Counted from the stretch's first letter, positions 7,400-15,190 are shown. The stretch is 18,808 bases of DNA from Desulfatitalea sp. (GCA_013041835.1 JABDRH010000550.1:1-18808), one strand, 5' to 3'. Program-made: numbers and translations. Notes: generated from the sequence alone by a model not told the origin.

Positions 7400-8406
7400 A
7401 AAACGACAGCATCCTGCTCGACCATGGCAGCGGGGGCAAAATGGCCCATCAATTGATGCACGATCTGCTGCTTCCCCTGTTTCGAGATCCGGTTTTGGCT
7501 CGGCTGCACGACGGCGCCCTGCTCGAAACACCACAAGGACGAATCGCCTTTTCAACGGACAGCTTTGTGGTGGATCCACCTTTTTTCCCGGGCGGCAACA
7601 TCGGCGATCTGGCTGTCAACGGCACGGTCAACGATCTGGCCATGTGCGGGGCCCGGCCAGCCTTCATGAGCCTGGGGCTGATCCTGGAAGAAGGTCTGGC
7701 CATTGAAACATTGCAGTGCATCCTGATCAGCATGGCTCAGGCGCTTGAGCGCAGCGGCACACGCCTGGTCACCGGCGACACCAAAGTGGTGCCCCGGGGA
7801 ACAGCGGACAAGATCTTCATCAACACCAGCGGCATCGGTTTTGTGCCGCCTGCAGCCCATATTTCCGGGGACCAGGCCCGCCCCGGCGACTGCGTCATCC
7901 TCAGCGGCAATATGGGCGATCATGGCATCGCCGTGCTCACCCAACGCCAAGGCCTGGATTTTGAATCCGATGTCATCAGCGACACCGCCCCCCTGCATGC
8001 CATGGTCCAGGCCATTCTGGCCGCTGCACCGCCGGTGCATGTGCTGCGCGATCCCACCCGAGGCGGCGTGGCCACTGCTTTAAATGAAATCGCCCTGCAA
8101 TCCGGTGTGGGCATTGAAATCGATGAACACAGTCTGCCGGTTGCGCCGGCCGTGGCCGGTATCTGCGAAATGCTGGGACTCGATCCCCTGCACGTCGCCA
8201 ACGAAGGCAAACTGCTTTGCCTGGTGCCCGAAGACCATGCAAGCAATGCACTGGCGGCCATACAGCGCGACCCTTTCGGCCGCGCGGCCTGCATCATCGG
8301 CCGGGTCACCGGGGACCATCCGGGCCGGGTGATTTTGTCCACCCGCATCGGCGGCCGGCGCATCGTGGATATGCTCAGCGGGGAACAATTGCCCCGAATC
8401 TGTTAG
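7396..8406 (+). CDS. hypE: carbamoyl dehydratase HypE (GTG start)
   Basis: HypE accepts the carbamoyl group from HypF on its C-terminal cysteine and dehydrates it with ATP to a thiocyanate, the source of the active-site CN ligands. The 336-aa product ends in PRIC, the conserved C-terminal Cys336 being the modified residue. The N-terminal LLDHGSGGKM and the DPTRGGVATALNE block are typical of the PurM/SelD-like ATP-binding fold. The start is GTG 7396, overlapping the hypD stop by 4 nt, with AAGGAA about 9 nt upstream. It is the last hyp gene in the run; a 304-nt gap follows with a coding-like remnant but no obvious terminator. Confidence 0.97.
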   Translation: MKNDSILLDHGSGGKMAHQLMHDLLLPLFRDPVLARLHDGALLETPQGRIAFSTDSFVVDPPFFPGGNIGDLAVNGTVNDLAMCGARPAFMSLGLILEEGLAIETLQCILISMAQALERSGTRLVTGDTKVVPRGTADKIFINTSGIGFVPPAAHISGDQARPGDCVILSGNMGDHGIAVLTQRQGLDFESDVISDTAPLHAMVQAILAAAPPVHVLRDPTRGGVATALNEIALQSGVGIEIDEHSLPVAPAVAGICEMLGLDPLHVANEGKLLCLVPEDHASNALAAIQRDPFGRAACIIGRVTGDHPGRVILSTRIGGRRIVDMLSGEQLPRIC

Positions 8407-8710
8407 AAATGGTCTGAAAGACGCAGCGTTTGCCATTAAGATTGCCCTCTTTAAAAATAGAATCGCCAACGGCAAACTGTTTGAGGTCGTTGGAAAAGAG
8501 CTGCCATCTTTCACTGGCGACCCACCCGGATCATTCAAGGAAATAGTTGAAGCCAATGGCCTGACAGGAATCAGTTTTAATTCGTCTTAACAATATGTTA
8601 TATTATTTTTCGAAGTCACTGCTGCCGTTTCCAGCTTTTCAAGCCTTGGCATTTATGTCATATTTAAAAGCAATACGCTTTGATAGCGTGGTTCTTTCAA
8701 TGAGGTTCAC
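8407..8710. other. gap between hypE and the 8711 gene
   Basis: These 304 nt hold the coding-like remnant (8411-8590), then an AT-rich stretch (8588-8625) and a short dyad, ACGCT/AGCGT, near 8675-8690. No clear terminator for the hyp run and no convincing promoter for the downstream operon can be pointed out, although the AT-rich part is the natural place for one. Confidence 0.5.
8411..8590 (+). pseudogene. coding-like remnant after hypE, no start codon
   Basis: An open frame of 59 codons ending in TAA at 8588-8590 reads GLKDAAFAIKIALFKNRIAN at its start and ends with GDPPGSFKEIVEANGLTGI plus a short tail. Its amino-acid composition looks like real protein rather than random intergenic sequence. 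There is no ATG or well-placed ribosome-binding site; the same frame simply runs back into hypE out of phase. The tail faintly recalls the C-terminal RPPRSFEEFV pattern of NmrA-like NAD(P)-binding proteins, but that is only an impression. It may be the 3' end of a gene whose 5' part was deleted, or chance. Confidence 0.3.
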
Positions 8711-9043
8711 ATGGCGGACATAAACGATATCGTACTGATTTACGCGGACGCGCATCCCCAGGTATTTGCCCGTATCGAGGCCATTGAGCCGGATATCAAG
8801 CGTGGCTGGTATCATGTCAAATTGCTGCTGCTGCAGATCCCCTTGCACGTGGTGACCTGGATTCTCCGCGATGTTTATATCAATGGTGAAACGTTTACCA
8901 TGGAGGGTAAGCCGATGCGCTTGGAGCTAGTCGAGAGCCCAGTGGTGCAGCCGGTCAAGCCCGACACCTCGCCCTCCGGAGATGGGAAGGACAAGGAGGG
9001 TAGGGGCAAGGTTATCTCGTTGAGGGACCTGAAGAAAAACTAA
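8711..9043 (+). CDS. small conserved-looking protein of unknown function
   Basis: A 110-aa soluble protein I do not recognise as a named family. Residues 1-76 look like a compact alpha/beta domain (VLIYADAHPQVFARIEAIEP, then KRGWYHVKLLLLQIPLHVV and ILRDVYINGETFTMEGKPMR). The remainder is a Pro/Gly/Lys-rich, probably disordered tail ending in a short basic segment. It has no cysteine, signal peptide or clear membrane helix. GAGG lies 5 nt before the ATG. Its TAA abuts the ATG of the DUF1848 gene with no gap, so the two are surely cotranscribed. Cys-free and small, it might be a partner or regulator of the downstream enzymes, but nothing in the sequence proves a role. Confidence 0.85.
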   Translation: MADINDIVLIYADAHPQVFARIEAIEPDIKRGWYHVKLLLLQIPLHVVTWILRDVYINGETFTMEGKPMRLELVESPVVQPVKPDTSPSGDGKDKEGRGKVISLRDLKKN

Positions 9044-9931
9044 ATGCAGCGCATTGTTTTGTCGGCATCGCGACGCACCGACATCCCCGCCTTTTACATG
9101 CCGTGGTTCATGACGCGGATCAAGCGGGGCGACTTCCAGGTTATAAATCCTTACAATCAGAAGCGCACCCGTATCGCGGCCCGCCCCGACCAAGTGCACA
9201 CCATTGTCTTCTGGTCCAAAAACTTCGGTCCTTTCCTGAACGAAGGGTATGCCGAGGAACTGGTCCGGATGGGATACCGCCTGTTTTTCAACTTCACCAT
9301 CAACGCCCCCCATGCCGTGTTGGAACCGGGTGTGCCGGCGCTTTCAGAACGATTGGACCAGTTGACCCGGCTGGTGGCGCGTTTCGGCGCGACCTGCATC
9401 CAGTGGCGCTTCGATCCCATCTGCTACTTTAAGAACCGTGCAGGCGTCATGGAGAATAACCTGGCGCGATTTCCGGAAATCGCCGAGAAAGTAGCGGCAC
9501 TTGGCATCAAGGTGTGCATCACCAGCTTCGTGGACATCTATGCCAAAGTTGACAAAAGATCGGCCACTGCCGGAATAACCTTCGTGGACCCGCCGACGTC
9601 GCAGAAAATAGAGCGAATCGAAGCCATGGCCGGCGTCTTGAAAAAGCGGGACATGGTCTTGATGCTGTGCTGTGAAAAGGAGCTGATGGCCAAACTGCCG
9701 GCCCGGTTGTCTGTGCGGTCGGCAGCCTGCATCCCCAATGACCGCTTGGCGGCGCTATACGGTCCCGACATCTCCTTGCGCAGGGATGGAGGCCAGCGTA
9801 CGGCCGCCGGTTGCGGTTGCCGCACCGCCAAGGATGTAGGCGACTACCCGCGTCATCCTTGTGGCCACAAGTGTCTGTTTTGCTATGCCAATCCGGGGCC
9901 GGTGCCTTCGGACCCAAGAATAGATGAATGA
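9044..9931 (+). CDS. DUF1848 family protein with C-terminal radical-SAM-like cysteine motif
   Basis: A 295-aa protein matching the DUF1848 family: the N-terminus VLSASRRTDIPAFYMPWF, the HTIVFWSKNF block, QWRFDPI, and a C-terminal cysteine cluster with KDVGDYPRHPC and CLFCYANP. The family has no established biochemical function that I know. Cys273-x3-Cys277-x-Phe-Cys280 exactly fits the CX3CX(aromatic)C radical-SAM signature, but sits at the C-terminus rather than near the N-terminus. Two more cysteines (257 and 259) precede it. An FeS cluster is very likely; SAM chemistry is inference. The gene starts directly after the stop of the 8711 gene and its TGA overlaps the dusB ATG by 4 nt, so the three are translated from one message. 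There is no signal peptide, so it should be cytoplasmic. Confidence 0.93.
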   Translation: MQRIVLSASRRTDIPAFYMPWFMTRIKRGDFQVINPYNQKRTRIAARPDQVHTIVFWSKNFGPFLNEGYAEELVRMGYRLFFNFTINAPHAVLEPGVPALSERLDQLTRLVARFGATCIQWRFDPICYFKNRAGVMENNLARFPEIAEKVAALGIKVCITSFVDIYAKVDKRSATAGITFVDPPTSQKIERIEAMAGVLKKRDMVLMLCCEKELMAKLPARLSVRSAACIPNDRLAALYGPDISLRRDGGQRTAAGCGCRTAKDVGDYPRHPCGHKCLFCYANPGPVPSDPRIDE

Positions 9932-10974
9932 ATTTGGATTTAAGGCCAATGAATTACCCGACCTCGGATACGCCCTTTGACCATTCCCCCCTTGAGCGGA
10001 CGTTTCGCATAGCCGGGGTGGCCATGAACAACCCGACCGTTTTTGCACCTCTGGCCGGCATTTCCCATTTGCCCATGCGCCTGCTGGCCAAGCGGGCAGG
10101 ATGCGCGCTGGTCTACTCGGAAATGATCAGCGCCAGCGGCTTGACTTATGGTGCCGCGAAAACGATTCGCATGCTCGCAAGCACTGCGGAAGAAAAGCCG
10201 CTTGCCGTTCAGCTTTTTGGCAGTGATCCGGAAAAACTGGCCCGGGCCGCTCAAATCGCCGAAACATCGGGCGCTGATATCGTGGACATCAATTTCGGAT
10301 GCGCCGTCAAAAAGATCTTGAAGAGCAACTCCGGCGCGGCCCTGATGCGCGATCCGCAACACGCCGCCAAGCTGCTGCAGGCCGTCCGTTCTGTCATCCA
10401 TATCCCCCTGACCATCAAGATGCGTACCGGGTGGGAACCCAGTGGCACCCAGGCCATGGCGCTGGCGCACATGGCCGAAGCTACGGGCGTGGATGCCGTT
10501 GCCGTGCATCCACGCACCGCCCAACAGGCTTTTCGGGGATCAGCGGATTGGTCGCTGATCGGCAGAATCAAAGATAGCCTGAACATCCCGGTGATCGGCA
10601 ACGGCGACATTACTTGCGCCGAGGATGCCGCTCGCATGATAGCGGAAACCGGCTGCGACGCCGTCATGATCGGCCGAGCCGCCATCGGCAATCCATTTAT
10701 CTTTTCAGATACCATCAATCATCTCAACGGCCGCCCACCCGGGCAGGTTACTGTGGTGGCACGCTTCCGCGTCATTGACGACTATGTGAATGCCTGCGTG
10801 GACTCGCTGGGAGAACGATCCGCCTGTTTTATGCTGCGCAGCAAGCTGGGGTGGTTTACTAAAGGGCTGCCCCACGCCAGCCGCTTCCGAAACGCGGTTC
10901 GGTGCGTTGAAAGCAAGGCACAAATCATAGAATTGCTCGAAGCGTATCAAGCATTCATTCTATCCGAGGAATAA
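9928..10974 (+). CDS. dusB: tRNA-dihydrouridine synthase, DusB type
   Basis: FMN enzyme that reduces specific uridines in the tRNA D-loop to dihydrouridine. The 348-aa product shows the TIM-barrel landmarks: FAPLAGISHLPMR at 39-51, EMISASGL, VQLFGSDPE, DINFGCAVKK (catalytic Cys125), TIKMRTGW, AVHPRTAQQAF, IGNGDI and MIGRAAIGNPF. The usual GCP after the catalytic Cys position is GCA here, a mild deviation. The N-terminus carries about 20 extra residues; the ATG at 9928 overlaps the preceding stop (ATGA), favouring it over ATG 9949, but neither has a strong ribosome-binding site. Cotranscription with a DUF1848 gene is the main contextual oddity. Confidence 0.94.
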   Translation: MNLDLRPMNYPTSDTPFDHSPLERTFRIAGVAMNNPTVFAPLAGISHLPMRLLAKRAGCALVYSEMISASGLTYGAAKTIRMLASTAEEKPLAVQLFGSDPEKLARAAQIAETSGADIVDINFGCAVKKILKSNSGAALMRDPQHAAKLLQAVRSVIHIPLTIKMRTGWEPSGTQAMALAHMAEATGVDAVAVHPRTAQQAFRGSADWSLIGRIKDSLNIPVIGNGDITCAEDAARMIAETGCDAVMIGRAAIGNPFIFSDTINHLNGRPPGQVTVVARFRVIDDYVNACVDSLGERSACFMLRSKLGWFTKGLPHASRFRNAVRCVESKAQIIELLEAYQAFILSEE

Positions 10975-10997
10975 TTAGCTATACAGGAGGTTACGAC

Positions 10998-12185
10998 ATG
11001 GATTTTCAGCACACACCGCGCGAAGAACTCTACAAAAGAATAGAAAAATTAAAAACAGAATTAAACCAAAACAACATACACGGTGCACTCATTATTCAAA
11101 AAGCAGATTTGTTTTATTTCAGCGGCACCTGTCAAAACGCGCATCTATTTGTCCCGTCGGAAGGTGAGCCGGTACTATTTGTCAAAAAAAGCCTGGAGCG
11201 GGCTCAAAAAGAAAGTAAAATAGATTCCATTGAAGCCATGAAGAACCTCAAGGAGATGGCGGAGAAAATCATTTCCATGGCCGGGGAGAAACGCAACATC
11301 GGATTCGAACTGGATGTGCTTCCAACCAATAATTATCTTTATTACAAAAAGCTTTTTCCAACTCATGAAATCAAAGACATATCACTGATTATCCGAAAAA
11401 CCAGAATGATTAAATCCCCATATGAAATTGACCGGATAAAGCAAGCCGCTGAATTGAATTATAAAATGTTTTCCAGCATCCCGCATCTTCTAAAGGAAGG
11501 AATAACTGAAGTGGCGTTTGCTTCCCGGTTGGAAGCCATTTACCGGGAAAATGGCCACCAGGGCGCTATTCGTATGAGAGGATTCAACCAGGAAATCCAT
11601 TACGGTCATCTCATGTCCGGGTGGAACCTGTCCTACCCAAGTTTTTTCGACGGTCCCACGGGAGGGAGCGGCTTGCACCCTTCCTTCCCTCAGAGCGCCG
11701 GTTTTAAAAAAATAAAAAGAAATGAACCAGTTATGGTGGATTATGTCGGGGTTTACCAGGGATACATGGTCGACCAGGCCAGAATTTTCTCCATCGGACC
11801 CCTGTCGGAAAAGCTAATTAGAGCCCATGAAGCAGCCATTGAAATTAAAAACACGATCATTGAAAACACCCGGCCGGGTATTAATGGAAAAGATCTTTAT
11901 GATCTGGCATCGAACATTGCAGAAAAGGCAGGACTATCAGATCATTTCATGGGATACCAAAATAAAATTTCCTTTATTGGACATGGCGTAGGAATAGAAC
12001 TGGATGAATTTCCGATTATTGCTAAAAACTATGATTTCGTCCTGGAACAAGGAATGGTGATTGCGCTGGAACCTAAGTTTCTCTTTGGCGATGAAGGTGC
12101 CGTAGGCATTGAAGACACGCTGGTGGTCACTGACAATTGCCTCGACCCAATCACCTATTTTGACAATGAGATCAAGGTATTATAA
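10998..12185 (+). CDS. M24 family metallopeptidase (Xaa-Pro aminopeptidase/prolidase-like)
   Basis: A 395-aa two-domain protein: a creatinase-type N-terminal domain (residues about 10-135) and a pita-bread M24 domain (about 140-385). All five dinuclear metal ligands are present: Asp248 (MVDYVG), Asp259 (MVDQAR), His329 (GHGVG), Glu358 (ALEPKF) and Glu372 (GIEDT). It should be an active peptidase cleaving X-Pro bonds, though some relatives act on non-peptide substrates. It has no signal peptide. AGGAGG lies 7 nt before the ATG, the strongest Shine-Dalgarno in this group, and the gene starts 23 nt after dusB. Codon choice is notably AT-richer (many AAA, ATT, GAA codons and A-runs) than in dusB or the hyp genes, which suggests separate acquisition. 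It converges on gspB with only 26 nt between the stops. Confidence 0.93.
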   Translation: MDFQHTPREELYKRIEKLKTELNQNNIHGALIIQKADLFYFSGTCQNAHLFVPSEGEPVLFVKKSLERAQKESKIDSIEAMKNLKEMAEKIISMAGEKRNIGFELDVLPTNNYLYYKKLFPTHEIKDISLIIRKTRMIKSPYEIDRIKQAAELNYKMFSSIPHLLKEGITEVAFASRLEAIYRENGHQGAIRMRGFNQEIHYGHLMSGWNLSYPSFFDGPTGGSGLHPSFPQSAGFKKIKRNEPVMVDYVGVYQGYMVDQARIFSIGPLSEKLIRAHEAAIEIKNTIIENTRPGINGKDLYDLASNIAEKAGLSDHFMGYQNKISFIGHGVGIELDEFPIIAKNYDFVLEQGMVIALEPKFLFGDEGAVGIEDTLVVTDNCLDPITYFDNEIKVL

Positions 12186-12211
12186 ATGCTGACCGGATTC
12201 ATGCCCAAGCA

Positions 12212-13024
12212 CTAGGGCGCGCCGAAGGGAACCTTCAAGATACGTGTACCCTCCTTGACATACAGGGCATCCTCGCCGATACCAACAATAGACAGGCCTT
12301 CGATGGTGGCGCCTTCACGAAGGACACGGTTGTTGACCACCGCCATACGTTCGGTCGGTTCTGCGGCGTAAACGATAGCCTGGACTTTTAATCGGCCATC
12401 GGTCATCACGTCGGCATTGGCAAAAGACCTCTTCTCACCAGCGGCTGAGTTGACTTTGGCGGATGCGTGCTTGGCAGGCGCCGGCGGCGTTTCGGCCTTG
12501 CCGGGGCGTGGGGTGCCGGCCCGGATGACAGGTTCCGCCGCTGCCGGCTGGGCAGGCAATGTCGGGGGGGGCGGCATCGAGGGTACGGGGTTTCGGTTGA
12601 TGGCCCGAGAAACATCCACTACCTCGTTTCGGGGACTTCCGTTTGGGACAACGGGCTTTGGACCAGGTCCCTTCAGGTTGATTCGGTCACGCGGCGTCGG
12701 TCGCAATTGCCGGTCGGATTCCGGAGCGGTAATGATTGCGGCAGAGAGATCCTCCTGAGAATAAGCCGGGTTTGAACGGGTTTTCCCGGCGGGCACCTCT
12801 GGATTCAGTTCCGGCCGAGTGTAGAGAAAAAAACCAAGCCCGAGGAGTATGGTCACAGCGGCTGCCATTGTCCATCGAATAGGGTGGTACCGCAGCCAAG
12901 TGGATTTTACCGCGTGATGGAGTGTACGCCGTTCCTTCAGGTCGGAGAAAAGCACCCTATTCAGGTCGCTGTGGTCCTCTTTGTCCTGTTCAACTTTTTT
13001 CAGCGCGTTCAAAATAGTGCTCAT
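12212..13024 (-). CDS. gspB: type II secretion accessory protein GspB
   Basis: A 270-aa inner-membrane protein that partners GspA (ExeA) in placing the secretin of the type II secretion system through the cell wall. The start MSTILNALKKVEQDKE is the family's N-terminal signature. One membrane helix lies at about 52-69. A long Pro/Ala-rich periplasmic linker follows (about 75-200), and the C-terminal GspB domain at about 205-270 includes RMAVVNNRVLREGATIEGLS and LKVPF. The start overlaps the gspA stop by 4 nt (13021-13024), so the pair is coupled. A run of eight G (12564-12571 on the plus strand) encodes a run of prolines in the linker and is a possible slippage site. No other gsp genes are in the window. 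Confidence 0.92.
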   Translation of the reverse strand: MSTILNALKKVEQDKEDHSDLNRVLFSDLKERRTLHHAVKSTWLRYHPIRWTMAAAVTILLGLGFFLYTRPELNPEVPAGKTRSNPAYSQEDLSAAIITAPESDRQLRPTPRDRINLKGPGPKPVVPNGSPRNEVVDVSRAINRNPVPSMPPPPTLPAQPAAAEPVIRAGTPRPGKAETPPAPAKHASAKVNSAAGEKRSFANADVMTDGRLKVQAIVYAAEPTERMAVVNNRVLREGATIEGLSIVGIGEDALYVKEGTRILKVPFGAP

Positions 13025-14817
13025 GCGCCGCTTCCCCCATACAGATCAGTCAATTTGGGTGTATCCACGATGTCGGCAGCGTCGATCAGGAAAATCTTCG
13101 TGAGCGGACCGATCAACCCGTCCGGCTCCAGGTGATGTCGTATTTGAAAATCCAGGACCGCCTGGCGCGTGGCATCATCGAAAATTGGCTCGAAATCGAT
13201 ATCTGCGTATCCAACCTGACGCAGTAACTGTTTCGCAGCCAAAATGGCTGAGTCAGTTGATCCGTGAGTAATCAGTTCATCATATTGCGTCGCATTATTC
13301 CAGTAGACATACATTGGGCCTTCAAGGAACGGCAACAAGGCTTCCAATCGGACTTGAATTCGATTGCGGTGATCACTGTCAAAGGCCAGTTGAACGTGCC
13401 CTTGCCGCCACCCCACCAAGCTGACAAAGGCAACCGAACCGGAAACACCTTTTCGAAGCGCAACAATAGCAGGCAGATTCATCTTTTTAATCATGGCCCA
13501 ATCCGAGATCACGGCATACATGCGCAAACCGTACTGATGAGCCGCGATATCAAAATACTCCTCGTCAGACACGCTATTGGGCAGTTGTGCGGCAACCGGC
13601 GCAGGTTGTCCCCAACACGCCAATATGCTGGCAACTGCATTCAAGCGGGACGTTTGATGGGCCAAAGCATTGATGATGGCCGATAATTCCGACGCGGTGG
13701 CCGGCGTATGAGCCAGTGCGCCGGCCGTCCATGTTTCGGTATGATCAGCAGTGCTGGATTCTACCGCTGAAGGTGTATCAGCACCCGGATAATCCTTTAT
13801 TTTGTAAGTTTTTATCGATGTGTGGGGTTCGATCGGAAATTTAGTGGATGCTGATGCGGGTTGATGTGCAGTGGAAGGTGAAACGCTCGGATGACGAAAT
13901 GAGGCTTCCTTGTGAAAAACGAAGGAGACCAGGCCCGCGACGATAAACACACTCAATGCGACGGCGGCCAGCTTTTTGGGATTCACCTTGGGCCGTCCAG
14001 GCAATTGCCGACCGCGACCAATCAGTTCATCCACCGCCATTTGGGCTATCGTTGCATTCACCCGATCACTTCCCAAACCATATGCGTTCAAAAGCGCCCG
14101 GTCGCAAGCGATATTGATATTTCGTGGTATCCCACTGGAATACTTATAGATGAGCCGAAATGCGCCCGGTGTAAAAAGATCCACCTGGCGTTGAGCGGCG
14201 ATGTTGAGGCGATGGCGGATGTAGCCAACCGTTTCAGTGTAATCGAGTGGGGTAAGATGCGTGCTGAGTGAAATTCTCTGGGATAATTGCCTCAGTTCAT
14301 AGGAGTCGAGCTTATCACCCAGTTCGGGTTGCCCTACCAGAATGATCTGAATCAATTTATGGCGCGTCGTCTCAAGATTGGAGATCATGCGCACCATTTC
14401 AAGATTCTCGATACTCAGATTCTGAGCTTCGTCGATTAGAAGAATGACTTTGCGATGGGCCTTGCTCTGCGTAATCAGATAGCCGTTGAGCTCGTCCAGC
14501 AGTTTTTTGAGGCTGGTCTGTTCGGTTCGCATGCCGAATTCATTGCATATAGCGGTAAGCAGTTCAACGGAGTCCAACTTTGGGTTAAAAATGTAGGCCG
14601 ATTCGACGTTTTCGTCCAATTTTTCAAGGAAAATGCGACATAGTGTGGTCTTTCCGGTGCCGACTTCGCCGGTAATCACCACGAATCCGTCGCCTTCTTC
14701 GACAGCATAGGTCAGGTGCGCCAGTGCAATCTCGTGGATCTTGCTCAGATATAAAAAATCGGGGTTGGGCACCAGCTTGAATGGTTTTTCCCGAAATCTA
14801 AAGTGTTTATTGTACAT
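13021..14817 (-). CDS. gspA: general secretion pathway ATPase GspA (ExeA-like)
   Basis: A 598-aa inner-membrane AAA ATPase that with GspB acts in peptidoglycan remodelling or secretin assembly. Visible parts in order: YNKHFRFREKPFKLVPNPDF at 2-21; Walker A GEVGTGKTT (50-58); Walker B VILLIDEAQ (124-132); membrane helix at about 282-301; a periplasmic linker; a globular domain at about 376-510 resembling C39-like peptidase domains; and a peptidoglycan-binding domain at about 515-590 (AAKQLLRQVGY, ATRQAVLDFQIRHHL, PDGLIGPLT). In the C39-like part, the place where peptidases carry QxxxxxCG reads QTSRLNAVAS, so the catalytic Cys seems absent. The ATG at 14817 has only a weak ribosome-binding site but gives the exact family N-terminus. 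gspB follows with a 4-nt overlap. Confidence 0.94.
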   Translation of the reverse strand: MYNKHFRFREKPFKLVPNPDFLYLSKIHEIALAHLTYAVEEGDGFVVITGEVGTGKTTLCRIFLEKLDENVESAYIFNPKLDSVELLTAICNEFGMRTEQTSLKKLLDELNGYLITQSKAHRKVILLIDEAQNLSIENLEMVRMISNLETTRHKLIQIILVGQPELGDKLDSYELRQLSQRISLSTHLTPLDYTETVGYIRHRLNIAAQRQVDLFTPGAFRLIYKYSSGIPRNINIACDRALLNAYGLGSDRVNATIAQMAVDELIGRGRQLPGRPKVNPKKLAAVALSVFIVAGLVSFVFHKEASFRHPSVSPSTAHQPASASTKFPIEPHTSIKTYKIKDYPGADTPSAVESSTADHTETWTAGALAHTPATASELSAIINALAHQTSRLNAVASILACWGQPAPVAAQLPNSVSDEEYFDIAAHQYGLRMYAVISDWAMIKKMNLPAIVALRKGVSGSVAFVSLVGWRQGHVQLAFDSDHRNRIQVRLEALLPFLEGPMYVYWNNATQYDELITHGSTDSAILAAKQLLRQVGYADIDFEPIFDDATRQAVLDFQIRHHLEPDGLIGPLTKIFLIDAADIVDTPKLTDLYGGSGA

Positions 14818-14819
14818 AA

Positions 14820-14869
14820 ATCACACTGCCCCGCTCAATCTGTGATATTGGCATCCTACAGTATGTCAA
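14820..14869 (-). promoter_or_regulatory. candidate gspAB promoter and dyad
   Basis: On the minus strand a perfect TTGACA (14864-14869) is followed after 16 nt by TATCAC (14842-14847), a 4/6 match to the -10 box, about 25 nt upstream of the gspA ATG. A small inverted repeat, ATCACA/TGTGAT (14841-14846 and 14820-14825), overlaps the -10 end and could be an operator. A run of eight C (14875-14882) lies 5 nt upstream of the -35 box. Confidence 0.42.
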
Positions 14870-15039
14870 ATAATGGGGGGGGATTCAAGAATGGATTGGC
14901 CGCCGAAAAAGCCGGAATTTCAATAATTTCAACTAAAGACGTGGACAAGCGGCAACAGGGCGGCGAAAAGGTCTGGAGGGTGCTCGAATACCAGGAGTGC
15001 TTTCTCTGAAAGGAGGCTCAGGGCCCCGGCAGAAGCCAT

Positions 15040-15179
15040 TTGTTCCGGATCTTACCGGAATTTGCTGCACGGCAAAGTCGCATGCAAAGTTGCATATCCG
15101 GAGCTGCGGCTTTGCATGCAACACGTCAAATGGGCCGAGGATCAAGCGATATGGTGCAAAACATTTTATGCCGAGTCCC
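15040..15179. repeat. dispersed repeat, copy 2 (about 140 bp), downstream of rplQ
   Basis: This is the partner of 2135-2275 in the same orientation. The 90-bp core at 15090-15179 is clearly alike; the left 50 bp are colinear but diverged. It contains the same 10-bp palindrome TTGCATGCAA (15112-15121). It also has two local hairpins not shared by copy 1: TTCCGG/CCGGAA (15043-15048 and 15055-15060) and GCATGCAAAG/CTTTGCATGC (15080-15089 and 15110-15119). Like copy 1, it lies at the 3' end of a minus-strand gene. Confidence 0.7.
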
Positions 15180-15190
15180 CCAATATATCA

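Noticed and set aside
12186..12211. Bidirectional terminator between the convergent M24 peptidase and gspB
   Set aside because: The 26 nt contain no stem with a T-run on either strand.
14803..15009. A 68-codon plus-strand open frame between gspA and rplQ
   Set aside because: It overlaps the gspA start and candidate promoter, has no ribosome-binding site and no protein-like pattern.
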